DNA of 64,000 nt from NCBI GenBank assembly GCA_002477755.1, contig DLKD01000014.1, forward strand, positions 1-64,000, written 5' to 3'. Made by a program: the position numbers and the translations under genes. This document shows positions 44,061 to 54,744 of this stretch, one piece after another. The stretch's first letter is position 1; each line of letters starts with the position of its first letter. The stretch comes from Gordonia sp. UBA7599. Its GTDB lineage: Bacteria; Actinomycetota; Actinomycetes; Mycobacteriales; Mycobacteriaceae. Below the pieces are notes generated by a model. It was not told the origin of the DNA. It did not search any database and worked only from the letters and a program-made list of their open reading frames with translations.

Positions 44061-44825
44061 ATGACACAGCCGACCGCCACCCGCACCCGTCCAGGCGCCC
44101 TGCGCCAATTCCACCAGCCCGCCACGCCAGGTCTACCGCCGCTGGTGATCTTTCCGCACGCCGGCTCGGGGGCCTCGTCCTATCGCGCGCTGTCGGGGCT
44201 GCTCGCCTCGCGCTTCACCGTGCTGATCATGCAGTACCCGGGCCGCCAAGACCGGATGCGCGAACCGTCGGCGACCTCGCTGGGTGAGTTGGCGCAGGAG
44301 GCCCTCGACGAATTCGTCGCCGCGGGCTATACCGGCCCGGTCACCTCCTTCGGCCACAGCATGGGTGCCACGGTCGCCTTCGAGTTCGCCCATCGCGCCG
44401 AGGCCGCCGGAGTGCCCGTCGCCCGGCTGGTCGCCTCGGCGGCCGCGGCACCGAGCAAGGTCGCCGACCTGCCGCCGCACCCCTACGACGACGAGGGGAT
44501 CCTCGCCAACCTGCAGGCACTCGAGGGCACCGGAGGCTCGGTGATGGGCAGCGATGCGGTCATGCGGATGGCACTGCCGGTCCTGCGCGGCGACTACCGG
44601 GCCTTCGACTCCTACTCGTGCGGGCCTGACGTGCGGATCAGCGCGCCGGTCGTCGTCGTCGGCGGGGCCGACGACCCGGTCATCAAGCCGCACCACCTGC
44701 ACCACTGGGGCAGCCACGCCGAGCACGTCCAGGTCAGTGTCGTCGACGGCAGCCATTTCTACCTCAACGAGAAGCCGGAAGCGGTGCTCGACGCGTTGAC
44801 GTGCGACCTGGACGGCAACCGATGA
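44061..44825 (+). CDS. mbtT: type II thioesterase
   Basis: The 254-residue alpha/beta hydrolase matches editing thioesterases of NRPS/PKS systems: LVIFPHAGSGASSYRALSGLL, QYPGRQDRM, the nucleophile TSFGHSMGATVAFEF, VVVGGADDPVIKP and DGSHFYLNEKPEAV. It clears stalled acyl or aminoacyl groups from carrier domains and could also supply the release function missing from MbtB and MbtF. ATG at 44061; an earlier in-frame TTG at 44052 is less likely. The stop overlaps the mbtC start (ATGA). mbtT is the mycobactin-cluster name for such a protein. Confidence 0.9.
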   Translation: MTQPTATRTRPGALRQFHQPATPGLPPLVIFPHAGSGASSYRALSGLLASRFTVLIMQYPGRQDRMREPSATSLGELAQEALDEFVAAGYTGPVTSFGHSMGATVAFEFAHRAEAAGVPVARLVASAAAAPSKVADLPPHPYDDEGILANLQALEGTGGSVMGSDAVMRMALPVLRGDYRAFDSYSCGPDVRISAPVVVVGGADDPVIKPHHLHHWGSHAEHVQVSVVDGSHFYLNEKPEAVLDALTCDLDGNR

Positions 44826-46195
44826 GCCCCATCGACGCCAAGAATTCAGATCCCATCGTCATCGTCGGTATGTCGGTGGAAGCTCCGGGAGGCATTGAGA
44901 GCCCGGAGGACCTGTTCGCCGCCGTTGCGCAGGACCGCGACCTCATCGCGCCCTTCCCTCGCGACCGCGACTGGCCGGTCGACCAGCTGCTGGCCCTCGA
45001 CACCCTCGACGGGTGGGGTGCAGTACCCGACGCCGGCGGATTCCTGCTCGGCGCGGCCGAGTTCGACCCGCTTTCGTTTGGCCTGAGCCCGCGCGAAGCG
45101 GTCGCGATGGACCCGCAGCAGCGCGTCGCCCTGCGTACCGCGGTGCGGGCCATCGAGAACGCGGGGGTCAACCCGTTCGCCCTCGCCTCGCCCGATGCCG
45201 GTGGCGCCGACTCCGAGGTCGGCGTGTACTTCGGTGCGTCGATCAACGAGTACGGGCCGCGCGCATCGGCGGTCAACGAGTTCAGCGGGCACCGCGTCGT
45301 CGGGACCGCGCTCGGCGGGGTCTCCGGTCGCATCAGCCACCTGCTGGGTCTCACCGGACCGGCCATGACCGTCGACACCGCGTGCGCCTCGTCGTTGACC
45401 GCGCTGCACCTGGCGGCCAACGCGGTTCGCCTCGACGAGTGCGAGTGGGCGATCGCCGGCGGTGTCTGCGTGATGGGATCGCCGGCCGCCTTCTTCGAGT
45501 TCGCCAAGAACAACGCTCTGGCCCGTGACGGGCGCTGCCGGTCGTACTCGGCTGGGGCCAGTGGGACCGTTTGGGGCGAAGGCGTCGGGGCGGTCGTGCT
45601 GGAGCGTGAGAGCCGCGCCCGCGCACACGGGCACCGCATCTACGCCCGCCTGCGCGGCACGGCTGTGAACCACAACGGCGGCGGAGCGGCGATCGTCGTG
45701 CCCAGCGCGCCGGCGCAGCGGCGCCTCATCGAACGCACCCTCGCCGTCGGTGGCGCCGACCCCTCCGACATCGACTTGATCGAGGGCCACGGGACGGGCA
45801 CGCTCGGTGATCCGTTGGAACTGACCGCACTGGCGCAGACCTACGGGGCGGCACGTACGGCCGAGCCGGCGTGGGTCGGCTCGGTGAAGTCCAACATGGG
45901 CCACGCCCAGGCGGCCGCCGGGATCCTCGGCCTGGTCAAAGTGCTGCAGTGCGGGCGACGCGGAGTCATCGCGCCCACCCGCTACGGCGACGATCCCACC
46001 GACAAGATCGATTGGGATTCCGCAGGCCTGGCCTTGCCGACGTCCGCGGTGCCCTGGGCGGCGAGGAGCGGATCGCGTTGGGCCGCGGTGTCGAGCTTCG
46101 GCGTCTCGGGGACCAACGCGCACGCCATCCTCGAGATGCCCGACTCTATTAACGAACACCCGGCCGATGACCGCCCGGAGGTGGCCCATGCCTGA
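44822..46195 (+). CDS. mbtC: ketosynthase, PKS component
   Basis: The 457-residue protein is a lone ketosynthase with DTACASSLTALHL (active Cys about residue 187), EGHGTGTLGDPLEL (His) and SNMGHAQAAAGILG (His), plus the usual MDPQQRVALRTA and SSFGVSGTNAHAI. With MbtD it would extend an acyl thioester by one malonyl-type unit. In mycobactin, MbtC and MbtD make the beta-hydroxy acyl linker, and the same is expected here. ATG at 44822 overlaps the mbtT stop; its own stop overlaps the mbtD start region by eight bases. Confidence 0.92.
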   Translation: MSPIDAKNSDPIVIVGMSVEAPGGIESPEDLFAAVAQDRDLIAPFPRDRDWPVDQLLALDTLDGWGAVPDAGGFLLGAAEFDPLSFGLSPREAVAMDPQQRVALRTAVRAIENAGVNPFALASPDAGGADSEVGVYFGASINEYGPRASAVNEFSGHRVVGTALGGVSGRISHLLGLTGPAMTVDTACASSLTALHLAANAVRLDECEWAIAGGVCVMGSPAAFFEFAKNNALARDGRCRSYSAGASGTVWGEGVGAVVLERESRARAHGHRIYARLRGTAVNHNGGGAAIVVPSAPAQRRLIERTLAVGGADPSDIDLIEGHGTGTLGDPLELTALAQTYGAARTAEPAWVGSVKSNMGHAQAAAGILGLVKVLQCGRRGVIAPTRYGDDPTDKIDWDSAGLALPTSAVPWAARSGSRWAAVSSFGVSGTNAHAILEMPDSINEHPADDRPEVAHA

Positions 46196-49100
46196 CTACC
46201 GCACCCCCGACGGCCGGGTCCCGGTCCTCGTCTCCGCGGACGCCGCCGAGCTGTTGGTGCTCGAGGCGCGTGCCATCGCGGCGTACGTCGCGGAGAACAC
46301 CGGTGTGACTGCGCGCGACGTGGCCGCCCACCTGTTCCGCACCCGGCCCGCGCGGCGCCATCGCGCAGTCGTGCTGTGCGCGCCCGACGTCGACGGCGGC
46401 CGCCGGGACCTCATCGACGGTCTGCAGGCGCTGGCGGACGGGACGTCACACCCGGCTCTGGTCGTCGGTCGCGAAGCGGCCCGGAACTGCCGCGTCGCCT
46501 ACGTGTTTCCCGGCCAGGGCAGCCAGCGCCCCGGCATGGGCGCAATGCCCTACCGGCACTCGCGCGTGTACCGCGACAGTGTCGACGCCTGTCACGAGGC
46601 GTCGATGCGCCTGTTCGGCCGGTCCCCGCGCGACTACATCCTCGGCAAGATCGCCGACGACGATCCGGTCCGCGACGACATCCGCTACATCCAGCCCGGA
46701 CTGTTCATGCACATGGTGGCACTGGCCGCCATGTGGGACGACGCGGGTGCGTCGCCGGCGATGACCGTCGGGCACAGCCAGGGCGAGATCGCCGCGGCCT
46801 ACCGCAGCGGCGTGATGACCCTCGACGACTCGTTGACCATCGTCACGGGCCGCGCGGAAATGGTCCAGGAGAATTCCCCGCGCGGCTACACGATGGCCGT
46901 CCTCGGCGTCGACGTCGACACGTGCGAACAGATTCTCGCCCGGCATTCGGGATGGGCCCAGCTGTGGGTGGTGAACTCGCCGCACATCCTTTGTATCTCC
47001 GGTGAGCGCGGCGCGGTGCTCGACATCATCGAGACGCTCACCGCCGATGGGATCTTCGCCAAGGAGATCCGCGTCGAGTACCCCGCCCACACCAGCATCG
47101 TGTCGGAGTTCTTCCCCGCTTTCTGCGTTCAGGTCGGCCCACTGCTGGGTGAGAAGTTCCTCTTCGACGGGGAGGTGCCCTGCTACAGCGCCGCGGTCGG
47201 CGGGCCCATGGACTCCACGATGCCGATGCTCGACTACTGGTTCTGGAATCTGCGCAACCGGGTCCGATTCGACCTCGCGGTCAAAGGGGCCGCCGACGCC
47301 GGGGCCACGCACTTCATCGAGATCGCCGAGCATCCGACGCTGGCGCTGGCGATGGCAGAGAACCTCGCCGACCACTCGGCCGCGGTGCTGCCGACGTCGC
47401 GCCGCGAGGCGCAGGACCTGGCCGAGTTCACGGCGAACCTCGCAGGGCTGGCGGTCGTCGACAACGGTTTCCGGTGGGAACGACTCGCAGTCGACGACGG
47501 TGGGCGGTCGCCGCTTCCGCTGGAGGGCTTCCCGAACACGGCGTGGCGCCGCGTCAGCCTGTGGGCCGACCGGTCCGCGGGTGAGAACGACCCGGTCAAC
47601 GTGCCGGCCTGGGGTGCGCGGATGGCGCGGCGCGGGATCCGGCGGCTGCAGGTGCAGTGGCAGCCGATGGAGCGCCGCGAACTGCTTGCGCCCCGTCGTA
47701 TCGGCGTGATCGACCCCACCGGCGACCACGGCGCGCTCGCAGCGGAGATCTGCGCGCTGGCACCCGTGCACGGGGCGATTGCGCTGCGCGTCGACGATGC
47801 CTCTCCCGAGGAGATCGCGCAGATCGACACGGCCGTCGTCCTGGTCGGCGGGCAAGCGCCCGGTGACGGCCCGACCGATGCCGCGGCGCGATTGGCCGCA
47901 GTCCTGGCCGATGGCGCGTGGCGGCGCGGGCTGGAGTCGCTGCCGGAGCAGTTCTGGGTGGTGACCGTCGGCGGCGAGCAGGTGAATTCTGCCGACCCGG
48001 TGCCCGACGACGTCAACGGCACCGTCGTTGCCGCGCTGCGGTGCGTCGCAGTGGAGCACCTCGGTACGCGAGTGCGCCACGTCGATCTGGACCCGAACGT
48101 CGGCAAGGGCCGCGGCGACCAGATCCTGGCCGCGGTCCACGTCGCTGCCGAACCCGACATCGCGATCCGGTCAGGCCAGTCGTATGTGAAGCGGTTGGTG
48201 CCCGCGCCCGTACAGGGGCCTGTTGAGCAGGACCTGCGCCACGTCGTCATCACCGGCGGTACCGGCACCTTGGGCTTGGCTCTGGCCGCGCACTACGCGG
48301 CTGCCGGCGCGTCGCGCATCAGCCTGCTGAGCCGGTCGGGTGCCGCCGATCCGGCCGTCGCGGCCCGACTTGACGCACTGCGACGCACGGGCACCGACGT
48401 CGAGGCGCTCGTCGCCGACCTCACCGATCCGGGGTCGGTGGCCGCCGCCGTGTGCGAGTGGGCCGACGGTCCGAGTCTGCTCATCCACACCGCCTTCACC
48501 TACGTCGGCTCGTCCGCCGACGAGATCACCGCCGCCGACCTGGCGAGCGCCCGCGCCGCGAAAGTCGACGGGCTGACCAACGTGCTGTCCGTCCTGCCCG
48601 CACCGCCGGAGCAGGTGGTGGCGTTCTCGTCGATCGCCGCCACCATCGGCGGCCGCAACCAGGCGGTGTACGCCGCGACGAACCGGGCGCTGGAACTGGC
48701 TGCGGCCCGGTTGCGCGAGCAGTCGGTTTCCGCCGCGGCGATCGGGTGGGGGCTGTGGCAGGTGCAGGGACCCGTGTACGAGGGTGGTGCCGAGCAGGCC
48801 GCCGACGCCGGTGCACGGCCCATGCCGGTGGCCACCGCGATCACGGTCGGCCTGGCTGACCTGTCCGAGGATGCCGTCGTCGCCGGTGCCGATTGGGCCC
48901 AGCTGCGGACCATGCTGTCGGTGGTGGGTGCTGACCGCCTCCTGCGCGAGGTCCCCGACGCCGATGATGAAATCGACGACGGGCCCGTGGTCGAAGCGCC
49001 GACTCAGGCCACCGCCGTCGAACCGGCGGCGATCGAACCAGAGGCGCCCGCCGAGGCCGAACCCTCCGACCAGCCATCGGCGACACCCGGTGCGGCGTCG

Positions 49101-49337
49101 GGCGGTCCCTTGATCGGGGAGCTGAGCGCCGAACTGGCCGCCGCGATGGGGCTGGGCCGCGCCGACGCGGCCGAACTCGATCCGCACCTGCCGTTGGTCG
49201 CGCTGGGCCTGGATTCGTTGCAGGCCCTGGATTTCCGCAAGCGCGTCAAGACGTCGCTGAACCAAGAACTGCCCGTCGAGGCGATCCTCGGCGGCGCGAG
49301 CCTGCATGAAGTTGTGGAGTTGATGGAGAATGTCTGA
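46188..49337 (+). CDS. mbtD: PKS: acyltransferase-ketoreductase-ACP
   Basis: The 1049-residue protein has an acyltransferase (FPGQGSQRPGMG near residue 106, GHSQGE near 194, and EYPAHTS where the extender-selecting motif sits), a ketoreductase (VITGGTGTLG near 686; catalytic Ser in FSSIAATIGG and Tyr in VYAATN) and a C-terminal ACP (LGLDSLQALD near 1005). An Ala/Glu/Pro-rich linker precedes the ACP. YPAH looks nearer the methylmalonyl motif YASH than the malonyl HAFH, which is only a hint. With MbtC it makes a beta-hydroxy acyl unit. ATG at 46188 follows GGAGGT; the in-frame ATG at 46167 is less likely. The stop overlaps mbtE (ATGTCTGA). Confidence 0.92.
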   Translation: MPDYRTPDGRVPVLVSADAAELLVLEARAIAAYVAENTGVTARDVAAHLFRTRPARRHRAVVLCAPDVDGGRRDLIDGLQALADGTSHPALVVGREAARNCRVAYVFPGQGSQRPGMGAMPYRHSRVYRDSVDACHEASMRLFGRSPRDYILGKIADDDPVRDDIRYIQPGLFMHMVALAAMWDDAGASPAMTVGHSQGEIAAAYRSGVMTLDDSLTIVTGRAEMVQENSPRGYTMAVLGVDVDTCEQILARHSGWAQLWVVNSPHILCISGERGAVLDIIETLTADGIFAKEIRVEYPAHTSIVSEFFPAFCVQVGPLLGEKFLFDGEVPCYSAAVGGPMDSTMPMLDYWFWNLRNRVRFDLAVKGAADAGATHFIEIAEHPTLALAMAENLADHSAAVLPTSRREAQDLAEFTANLAGLAVVDNGFRWERLAVDDGGRSPLPLEGFPNTAWRRVSLWADRSAGENDPVNVPAWGARMARRGIRRLQVQWQPMERRELLAPRRIGVIDPTGDHGALAAEICALAPVHGAIALRVDDASPEEIAQIDTAVVLVGGQAPGDGPTDAAARLAAVLADGAWRRGLESLPEQFWVVTVGGEQVNSADPVPDDVNGTVVAALRCVAVEHLGTRVRHVDLDPNVGKGRGDQILAAVHVAAEPDIAIRSGQSYVKRLVPAPVQGPVEQDLRHVVITGGTGTLGLALAAHYAAAGASRISLLSRSGAADPAVAARLDALRRTGTDVEALVADLTDPGSVAAAVCEWADGPSLLIHTAFTYVGSSADEITAADLASARAAKVDGLTNVLSVLPAPPEQVVAFSSIAATIGGRNQAVYAATNRALELAAARLREQSVSAAAIGWGLWQVQGPVYEGGAEQAADAGARPMPVATAITVGLADLSEDAVVAGADWAQLRTMLSVVGADRLLREVPDADDEIDDGPVVEAPTQATAVEPAAIEPEAPAEAEPSDQPSATPGAASGGPLIGELSAELAAAMGLGRADAAELDPHLPLVALGLDSLQALDFRKRVKTSLNQELPVEAILGGASLHEVVELMENV

Positions 49338-52300
49338 CGCCATGGCGCGCAAGCGCGAACTGCTGCGGCAGCGGCTGGCCGAGCAGGGCCTGGCGGCGAC
49401 CGTGGAGACCGTCGAGGCGCCGGTCCGCTCCGACGGTGACACCACGCCGCTGGCCGTCGCGCAGCGCCGACTGTGGTTCGTCTCCTACCGCGACCCAGCC
49501 GACACCTCGCTCACCGTGCCGGTTGCGCTGCGGGTGACCGGCGACCTCGACGAAGAGAAGCTGCACCATGCTTTCGAAGCGGTCCTGGCTCGCCACGAGA
49601 CACTGCGCGCCACTTACGAGCTCGGTCCCGACGGCGAGCCGGTCATGCGCCACCGCGCCGGCGTCAGCCTGCCGTGGACGACTCACGACCTGACCGATCT
49701 GGACGAGCGGGCCCGTCAGCGCCGACTGGCGGTCCTGGCGCGGCGTGAGTTCTCCACCCCCTTCGACCTCACCGCCGACGTGCCGATCCGCCTCACGCTG
49801 ATCCGTACCGGCGCGCGCGAGCACGTCCTATTGCTGGCGGCCCACCACATCTGCGTCGACGACGCGTCGTGGCCGGTGCTTTTCGCCGACGTCGCCGCGG
49901 CCTACCGAGGCGCCGACCTGGCACCGCTGGGGGTGCAGTACGCCGATGTCGCACCGGCGGTCGAGACGGCGATCGACGCCGACGTCGCCTACTGGCGCGA
50001 GCACCTGTCCCCGTTGCCGGACCTGCCCATCCTGCCCGGCGCCGAGACGACCGGATCCGACCGCCGACGCAGTGACCGCGTCATGCGCGAGATCCCCGTC
50101 GGCGTCGCTGCCGCCGTGGCCTCGGCCGCCAGCACGCAGGCCGCCACGCCGTTCGCCGCCTACCTCGCAGCAACGTGGGCCTACCTGCACCGCATCACCG
50201 GTGCGAACGACTTCCTCGTCGCCGTGCCGGTCACCGCGCGCCCCGCTGGCGCGGAGGACCTTATCGGCTACTTCGGCAACTCGCTGCTGGTGCGCGCCAC
50301 CGTCGCACCCACCGACTCCTTCGCCGAGCTCGTCACCCGCGCAGGTGCGGAACTGTCGGAGGCCCTGGCTCACCAGTCGGCGCCGATCGACCAGGTCGTC
50401 GCGGCGATCAGCCGCCGCGACGGCGGCCCGCGGGGCGGCCTGGACACCCTCGTGTCGTCGAGCCTGAGCGTCCGCGGTGAAGTGCGCGGACCGCAGATTG
50501 ACGGTCTGGAATGGGAGCCGCTCGATGAACTCGGCGCCGCAGCCGGTCAGCTGCCGCTGGAGTTCAGCATCGTCGGCGACCTCGGCGGTGGGCCGTTGGC
50601 GCTGGAACTCGAGTACGACACGGCGATGCTCGACGAGGCGACCGCGGGCGGACTGCTCGACAGTGCTATCGCCTTCTTGGCGGCAATCACCGCCGAGCCG
50701 GCCACCGAGATCCGCCGCGCCCCGTTGCTCGACCCGACCGCCCTCGACGACGCGCTCGCCGCCTCGCGCGGGCCGGCGCACGACGTCGCCGAATCGACGC
50801 TCACCGCGATGATCGAATCGGCGGTGTACTGGCGCGGCGACCGTGTCGCCCTCATCGACGACGAGCGCGAGGTCAGCTACCGCGAGCTCAACGCGACCGC
50901 CAACCGCCTGGCCGTCCACCTCGTCGACCAGGGCGTCGGCCCCGGCGATCTCGTGGGCCTGCGGACCGGTGCATCGATCGATTTCGTTGTCGCCGCCATC
51001 GCCGTCCTCAAGGCCGGTGCCGCCTACCTGCCGATCGACCCCGACTACCCCGACTCCCGCACCGAGTTCCTGCTCGAGGACGCGGCACCGCGGCTGGTCC
51101 TCGACGCCGACGGGATCGCCGCAGCGATCGCAGCCTCGGTAGACCGGCCTGCTGAGAACCTCACCGACGCGCAGCGCCGTGCCCCGCTGCGCCCGGCCGA
51201 CCTGGCCTACGTCATCTACACGTCCGGCTCGACGGGCGTGCCCAAGGGCGTCGCCGTGCCGCACGGCGCGATCGCCGACCACCTGCTCTCGGCACGCGAA
51301 CTGGGCATCGCCGACGCGGAGGACCGGCTCGTTCTCACCTCGTCGGTGAGCTTCGACGCGTCGGTGTTCGAGCTGTTCCACAGCCTGTGCGTCGGTGCCA
51401 CCGTCGTGCTGCCCAAGCCGAAGGCCCTGGCCGATATCCCGTATCTGGCCGACCTGCTGGTCGCCAAGCAGGTGACCGTCATGCACATGGTGCCCAGCAT
51501 GCTGACGACGCTGCTGAGCATCCCCGAGGTCAAGCAGTGGACGACGCTGCGCTCGGTGCCAGTCGGCGGTGAGGCGCTCGTCGCCGACGTCGCGAATGCC
51601 TTCCTGACCAACTTCAGTGCGGCGCTGAGCAACAACTACGGCCCCACCGAGGCCGTCGTCGCCGCCACGCACTTCCCGGTGGACCGCGCCCAGGACGTCC
51701 CGGTGGTGCCGATCGGCGCCCCCAACGGCAACGTGTCGGCGTACCTGTTGGACCCGGCGCTAGCCGTCGTGCCGGACGGCGTCGTCGGGGAGATCTACCT
51801 CGGCGGTCCGCAGCTGGCCCGCGGCTACCTGCGCCGACCCGCGCTGACCGCGCAGCGGTTCATCGCCGATCCGTACGCACCCGGGCAGCGGCTGTACCGC
51901 ACCGGTGATCTGGCGCGGCGTCGTGCAGACGGTGCGCTGGAATTCGTCGGTCGCGCCGACGAGCAGGTCAAGGTCCGCGGCTTCCGCATCGAGCTCGGCG
52001 AGATCGCGGCGGCCGCCGCGACCCACCCCGACGTCGCGCATGCGCTCGTCATCGCCGACGAGTCCGCCGCGGGCACCCGCCTGTTGGCCTACGCCATCGC
52101 CGCGCCCGGCGCCGGTCTCGACGTCGACGCGGTGCGCGACCACATCGGCGCGGTCCTGCCCGCCTACATGGTTCCCGACGCGGTGATCGCGATCGACGAG
52201 GTCCCGCAGACCGTCCACGGCAAGCTGGACCGCGACGCCCTCCCACGCCCAGGTGCCGACCGGGCCAAAGGTGCTGGCCGGGCACCGCAGACGCCCACCG

Positions 52301-52563
52301 AGCACCGCGTCGCCGCGATCTTCGGTGAGCTGTTCAGCCGCGACGGTGTCGCCGCCGACGACTCCTTCTTCGACCTGGGTGGTCACTCGCTGCTCGCCGC
52401 ACGGCTGGTGACGGCGTTGACGGCCGAGTTCGGCATCAGCGTCGACGTGAAGCTGCCGTTCGACCATCAGACCGTCGAGGGCCTAGCCGGCGCGCTGGTC
52501 GCACTTGTGCGCGATGAAGTCGGCGTCGACTTGGACGAGGCGGGCACGCCCGCCGGTGCCGGT

Positions 52564-52689
52564 GTGGACTTCGGTGCCGACGTGGACTTCGGTGCCGACG
52601 TGGACTTCGGCGGCGAGGCACTGGGCGACGTCGACTTCGGTGGTGCAGCGTTGGGTGACATTGACTTCGGTGGTGAGGCCCTCGCAGCC
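52564..52689 (+). repeat. 18/30-bp minisatellite in mbtE linker
   Basis: Two 18-bp copies of GTGGACTTCGGTGCCGAC (52564-52599) are followed by about three 30-bp units starting GACTTCGG (52603-52689). They encode repeated VDFGA and DFGGEALGD between the PCP and the second condensation domain. Confidence 0.8.
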
Positions 52690-52870
52690 GCCACCATTCC
52701 CGCCGGTCCGGTCCGGCCCGTCTTGGAGCCGAGCGCGTCGACCGGTGACGCGCCGCTGTCGTTCTCGCAATTGGCGATGTGGTTCGCCGATCGCTTCGCC
52801 GGGTCGGGCGCGCACGGCAACGTCATCCTGCTGGCCGCCATCGACGGGCCGATCGAAACCGCCGCACTGT

Positions 52871-52877
52871 CGGCGGT
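52871..52877 (+). other. frameshift point in mbtE
   Basis: At CGGCGGTTG the reading frame of the second condensation domain changes. Two missing bases (CG) explain the shift: with them the protein would read ETAALSAALSDVANHHE. Confidence 0.75.
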
Positions 52878-54744
52878 TGAGCGACGTCGCGAATCACCAC
52901 GAGAGCCTGCGGACCACCTTCACCGAGCGCAACGGTGCGCCCGTGCAGGTCATCGCTGATCAGGCCGAGATCGGCCTGCTGCAGGTCGACGTCTCGACGT
53001 CGCGGGATCCGGAGACGGCCGCGCAGGCCGCGGCGCGCGATGCCGCTGCCCACGTCTTCGACATCGAAACGGGACCGCTCGTGGCGGCGACGCTGATCCG
53101 ACTGTCCGACGAGCAGCACCGGCTCTCGCTGGTGTTCCACCACATGGTGATCGACCACGGTTCGGTCGCCATCGTGCTGAACGATCTGGTCGCGGCCTAC
53201 CGGGCGCGGAGTATCGGCACCGACCCGGCCCTCGCACCGATCCCGTTGCGCTACACCGATTTTGCGCGCTGGCAGCACGAGGTGTTCACCGCCGACGGCA
53301 GTCCCGCCGCGCAGTTCGGCAGCGCCGAGATCGACCAGTGGCGCACCCAGCTCGCGGACGTGCCCGACGAGATCCTCGTCGCGCCCGACCGTCCGCGGCC
53401 CACCGCGCTGTCGCAGGACGGCGTCGTCGCCGACTTCGCGATCAGCCCGGCCGTGCGCGCGCAATTGCGCGCCGTCGGCAACCGGTTGGGCGTCACCGAG
53501 TTCATGGCGCTGAGCGGCGCGCTGACCGTCGCTCTTCACCGGCTCGGCGCGGGCGACGACATCGTCGTCGGCACACCATCGCTCGGGCGCACCGATCCGG
53601 GCACTCAAGGACTCGTCGGTCTGCTCGCCAACATGGTGGCGATCCGCACCGATCTCACCGGTGGTCCGCTGACCGTCGGGCAGGCCCTGCAGCGCACCCG
53701 CAACGCGGTGCTGGAGGCATTCGCCCACGCCGATGTACCGCTGGAGCGCGTCGTGGAGGCGGTCAATCCGCGCCGGACTCGTGCACGCAACCCGTTGTTC
53801 CAGGTGATGCTCCACTTCCGCGAGCGCGATGAGAACTCCGACGGCCGCGCCCTCGACGACGAGGCGACGCTGACACTGCTCCCGATGGCCATGACCACGT
53901 CGTTCCTCGACCTCAACGTCATCGTCGCGGTCACCGCCGACGGCGGACTCGACGGTCGTCTGGTGGCCAGCGCCGACCTCTACGACGAGGAGACGGCCGT
54001 CGCGATCGCCGGCGTGTTGGTCGACGTCATCACCGAGGCGGCCACCGTCCCCGACGCGGCTGCCGATGCGCCGGTCGCGCTGGGCGCCACGCTCACCGTC
54101 GTCGACCACGGCGATGATCCGGTGGCCCTGGCACAGCTGATCGGCGATCGCGCTCCGCGTCGTATCGTCGCCGCACCGTCGACGTTGGCGGCGCTGCCGC
54201 ACTCGGGGCTCACCGATGCACCGTCGGTGCGCAGCTGGGTGTTGAGTGGACCGGGCGCCGGCCCGGCGCTGGCCGAGACCTTGCGCGCCCTTGCACCGGA
54301 GTCCTTCGTCGTCGACAACCACACCAGTGCGGCCCCCGCCCCGGTGATGGTGCTCGACACGCTTGGCGGACCAGGCCAGACGCCCACCGAGACCACGCTC
54401 ATCGCGTTGCTCGAAGAGCTCCTGGGAGTGGCCGGGATCGGCCGCGAGGACAACTTCTTCGCCGTCGGCGGTGACAGCGTCATCTCCCTGCAGTGGGCGG
54501 CCAAGGCCGCGGAGGCCGGACTGGTGATGAGCCCGCAGCAGGTGTTCGACTTCTACTCGATCGTCGAGCTCGCTGAGTCGGTCGACGCCGGCGAGGGGCA
54601 AGCATTGCTGGATGCCGCGGTGGCGGAGCAGGCCGCAAAGGAAGCCGGTGACACAGTTGCCGACGAGCCCGCCGCGATGTCGGCGTCGGGCCTGCCCGAC
54701 GACCTGCTCGCCTCGGTGAGTGCGGCGTGGAAGGCACAGCAGTA

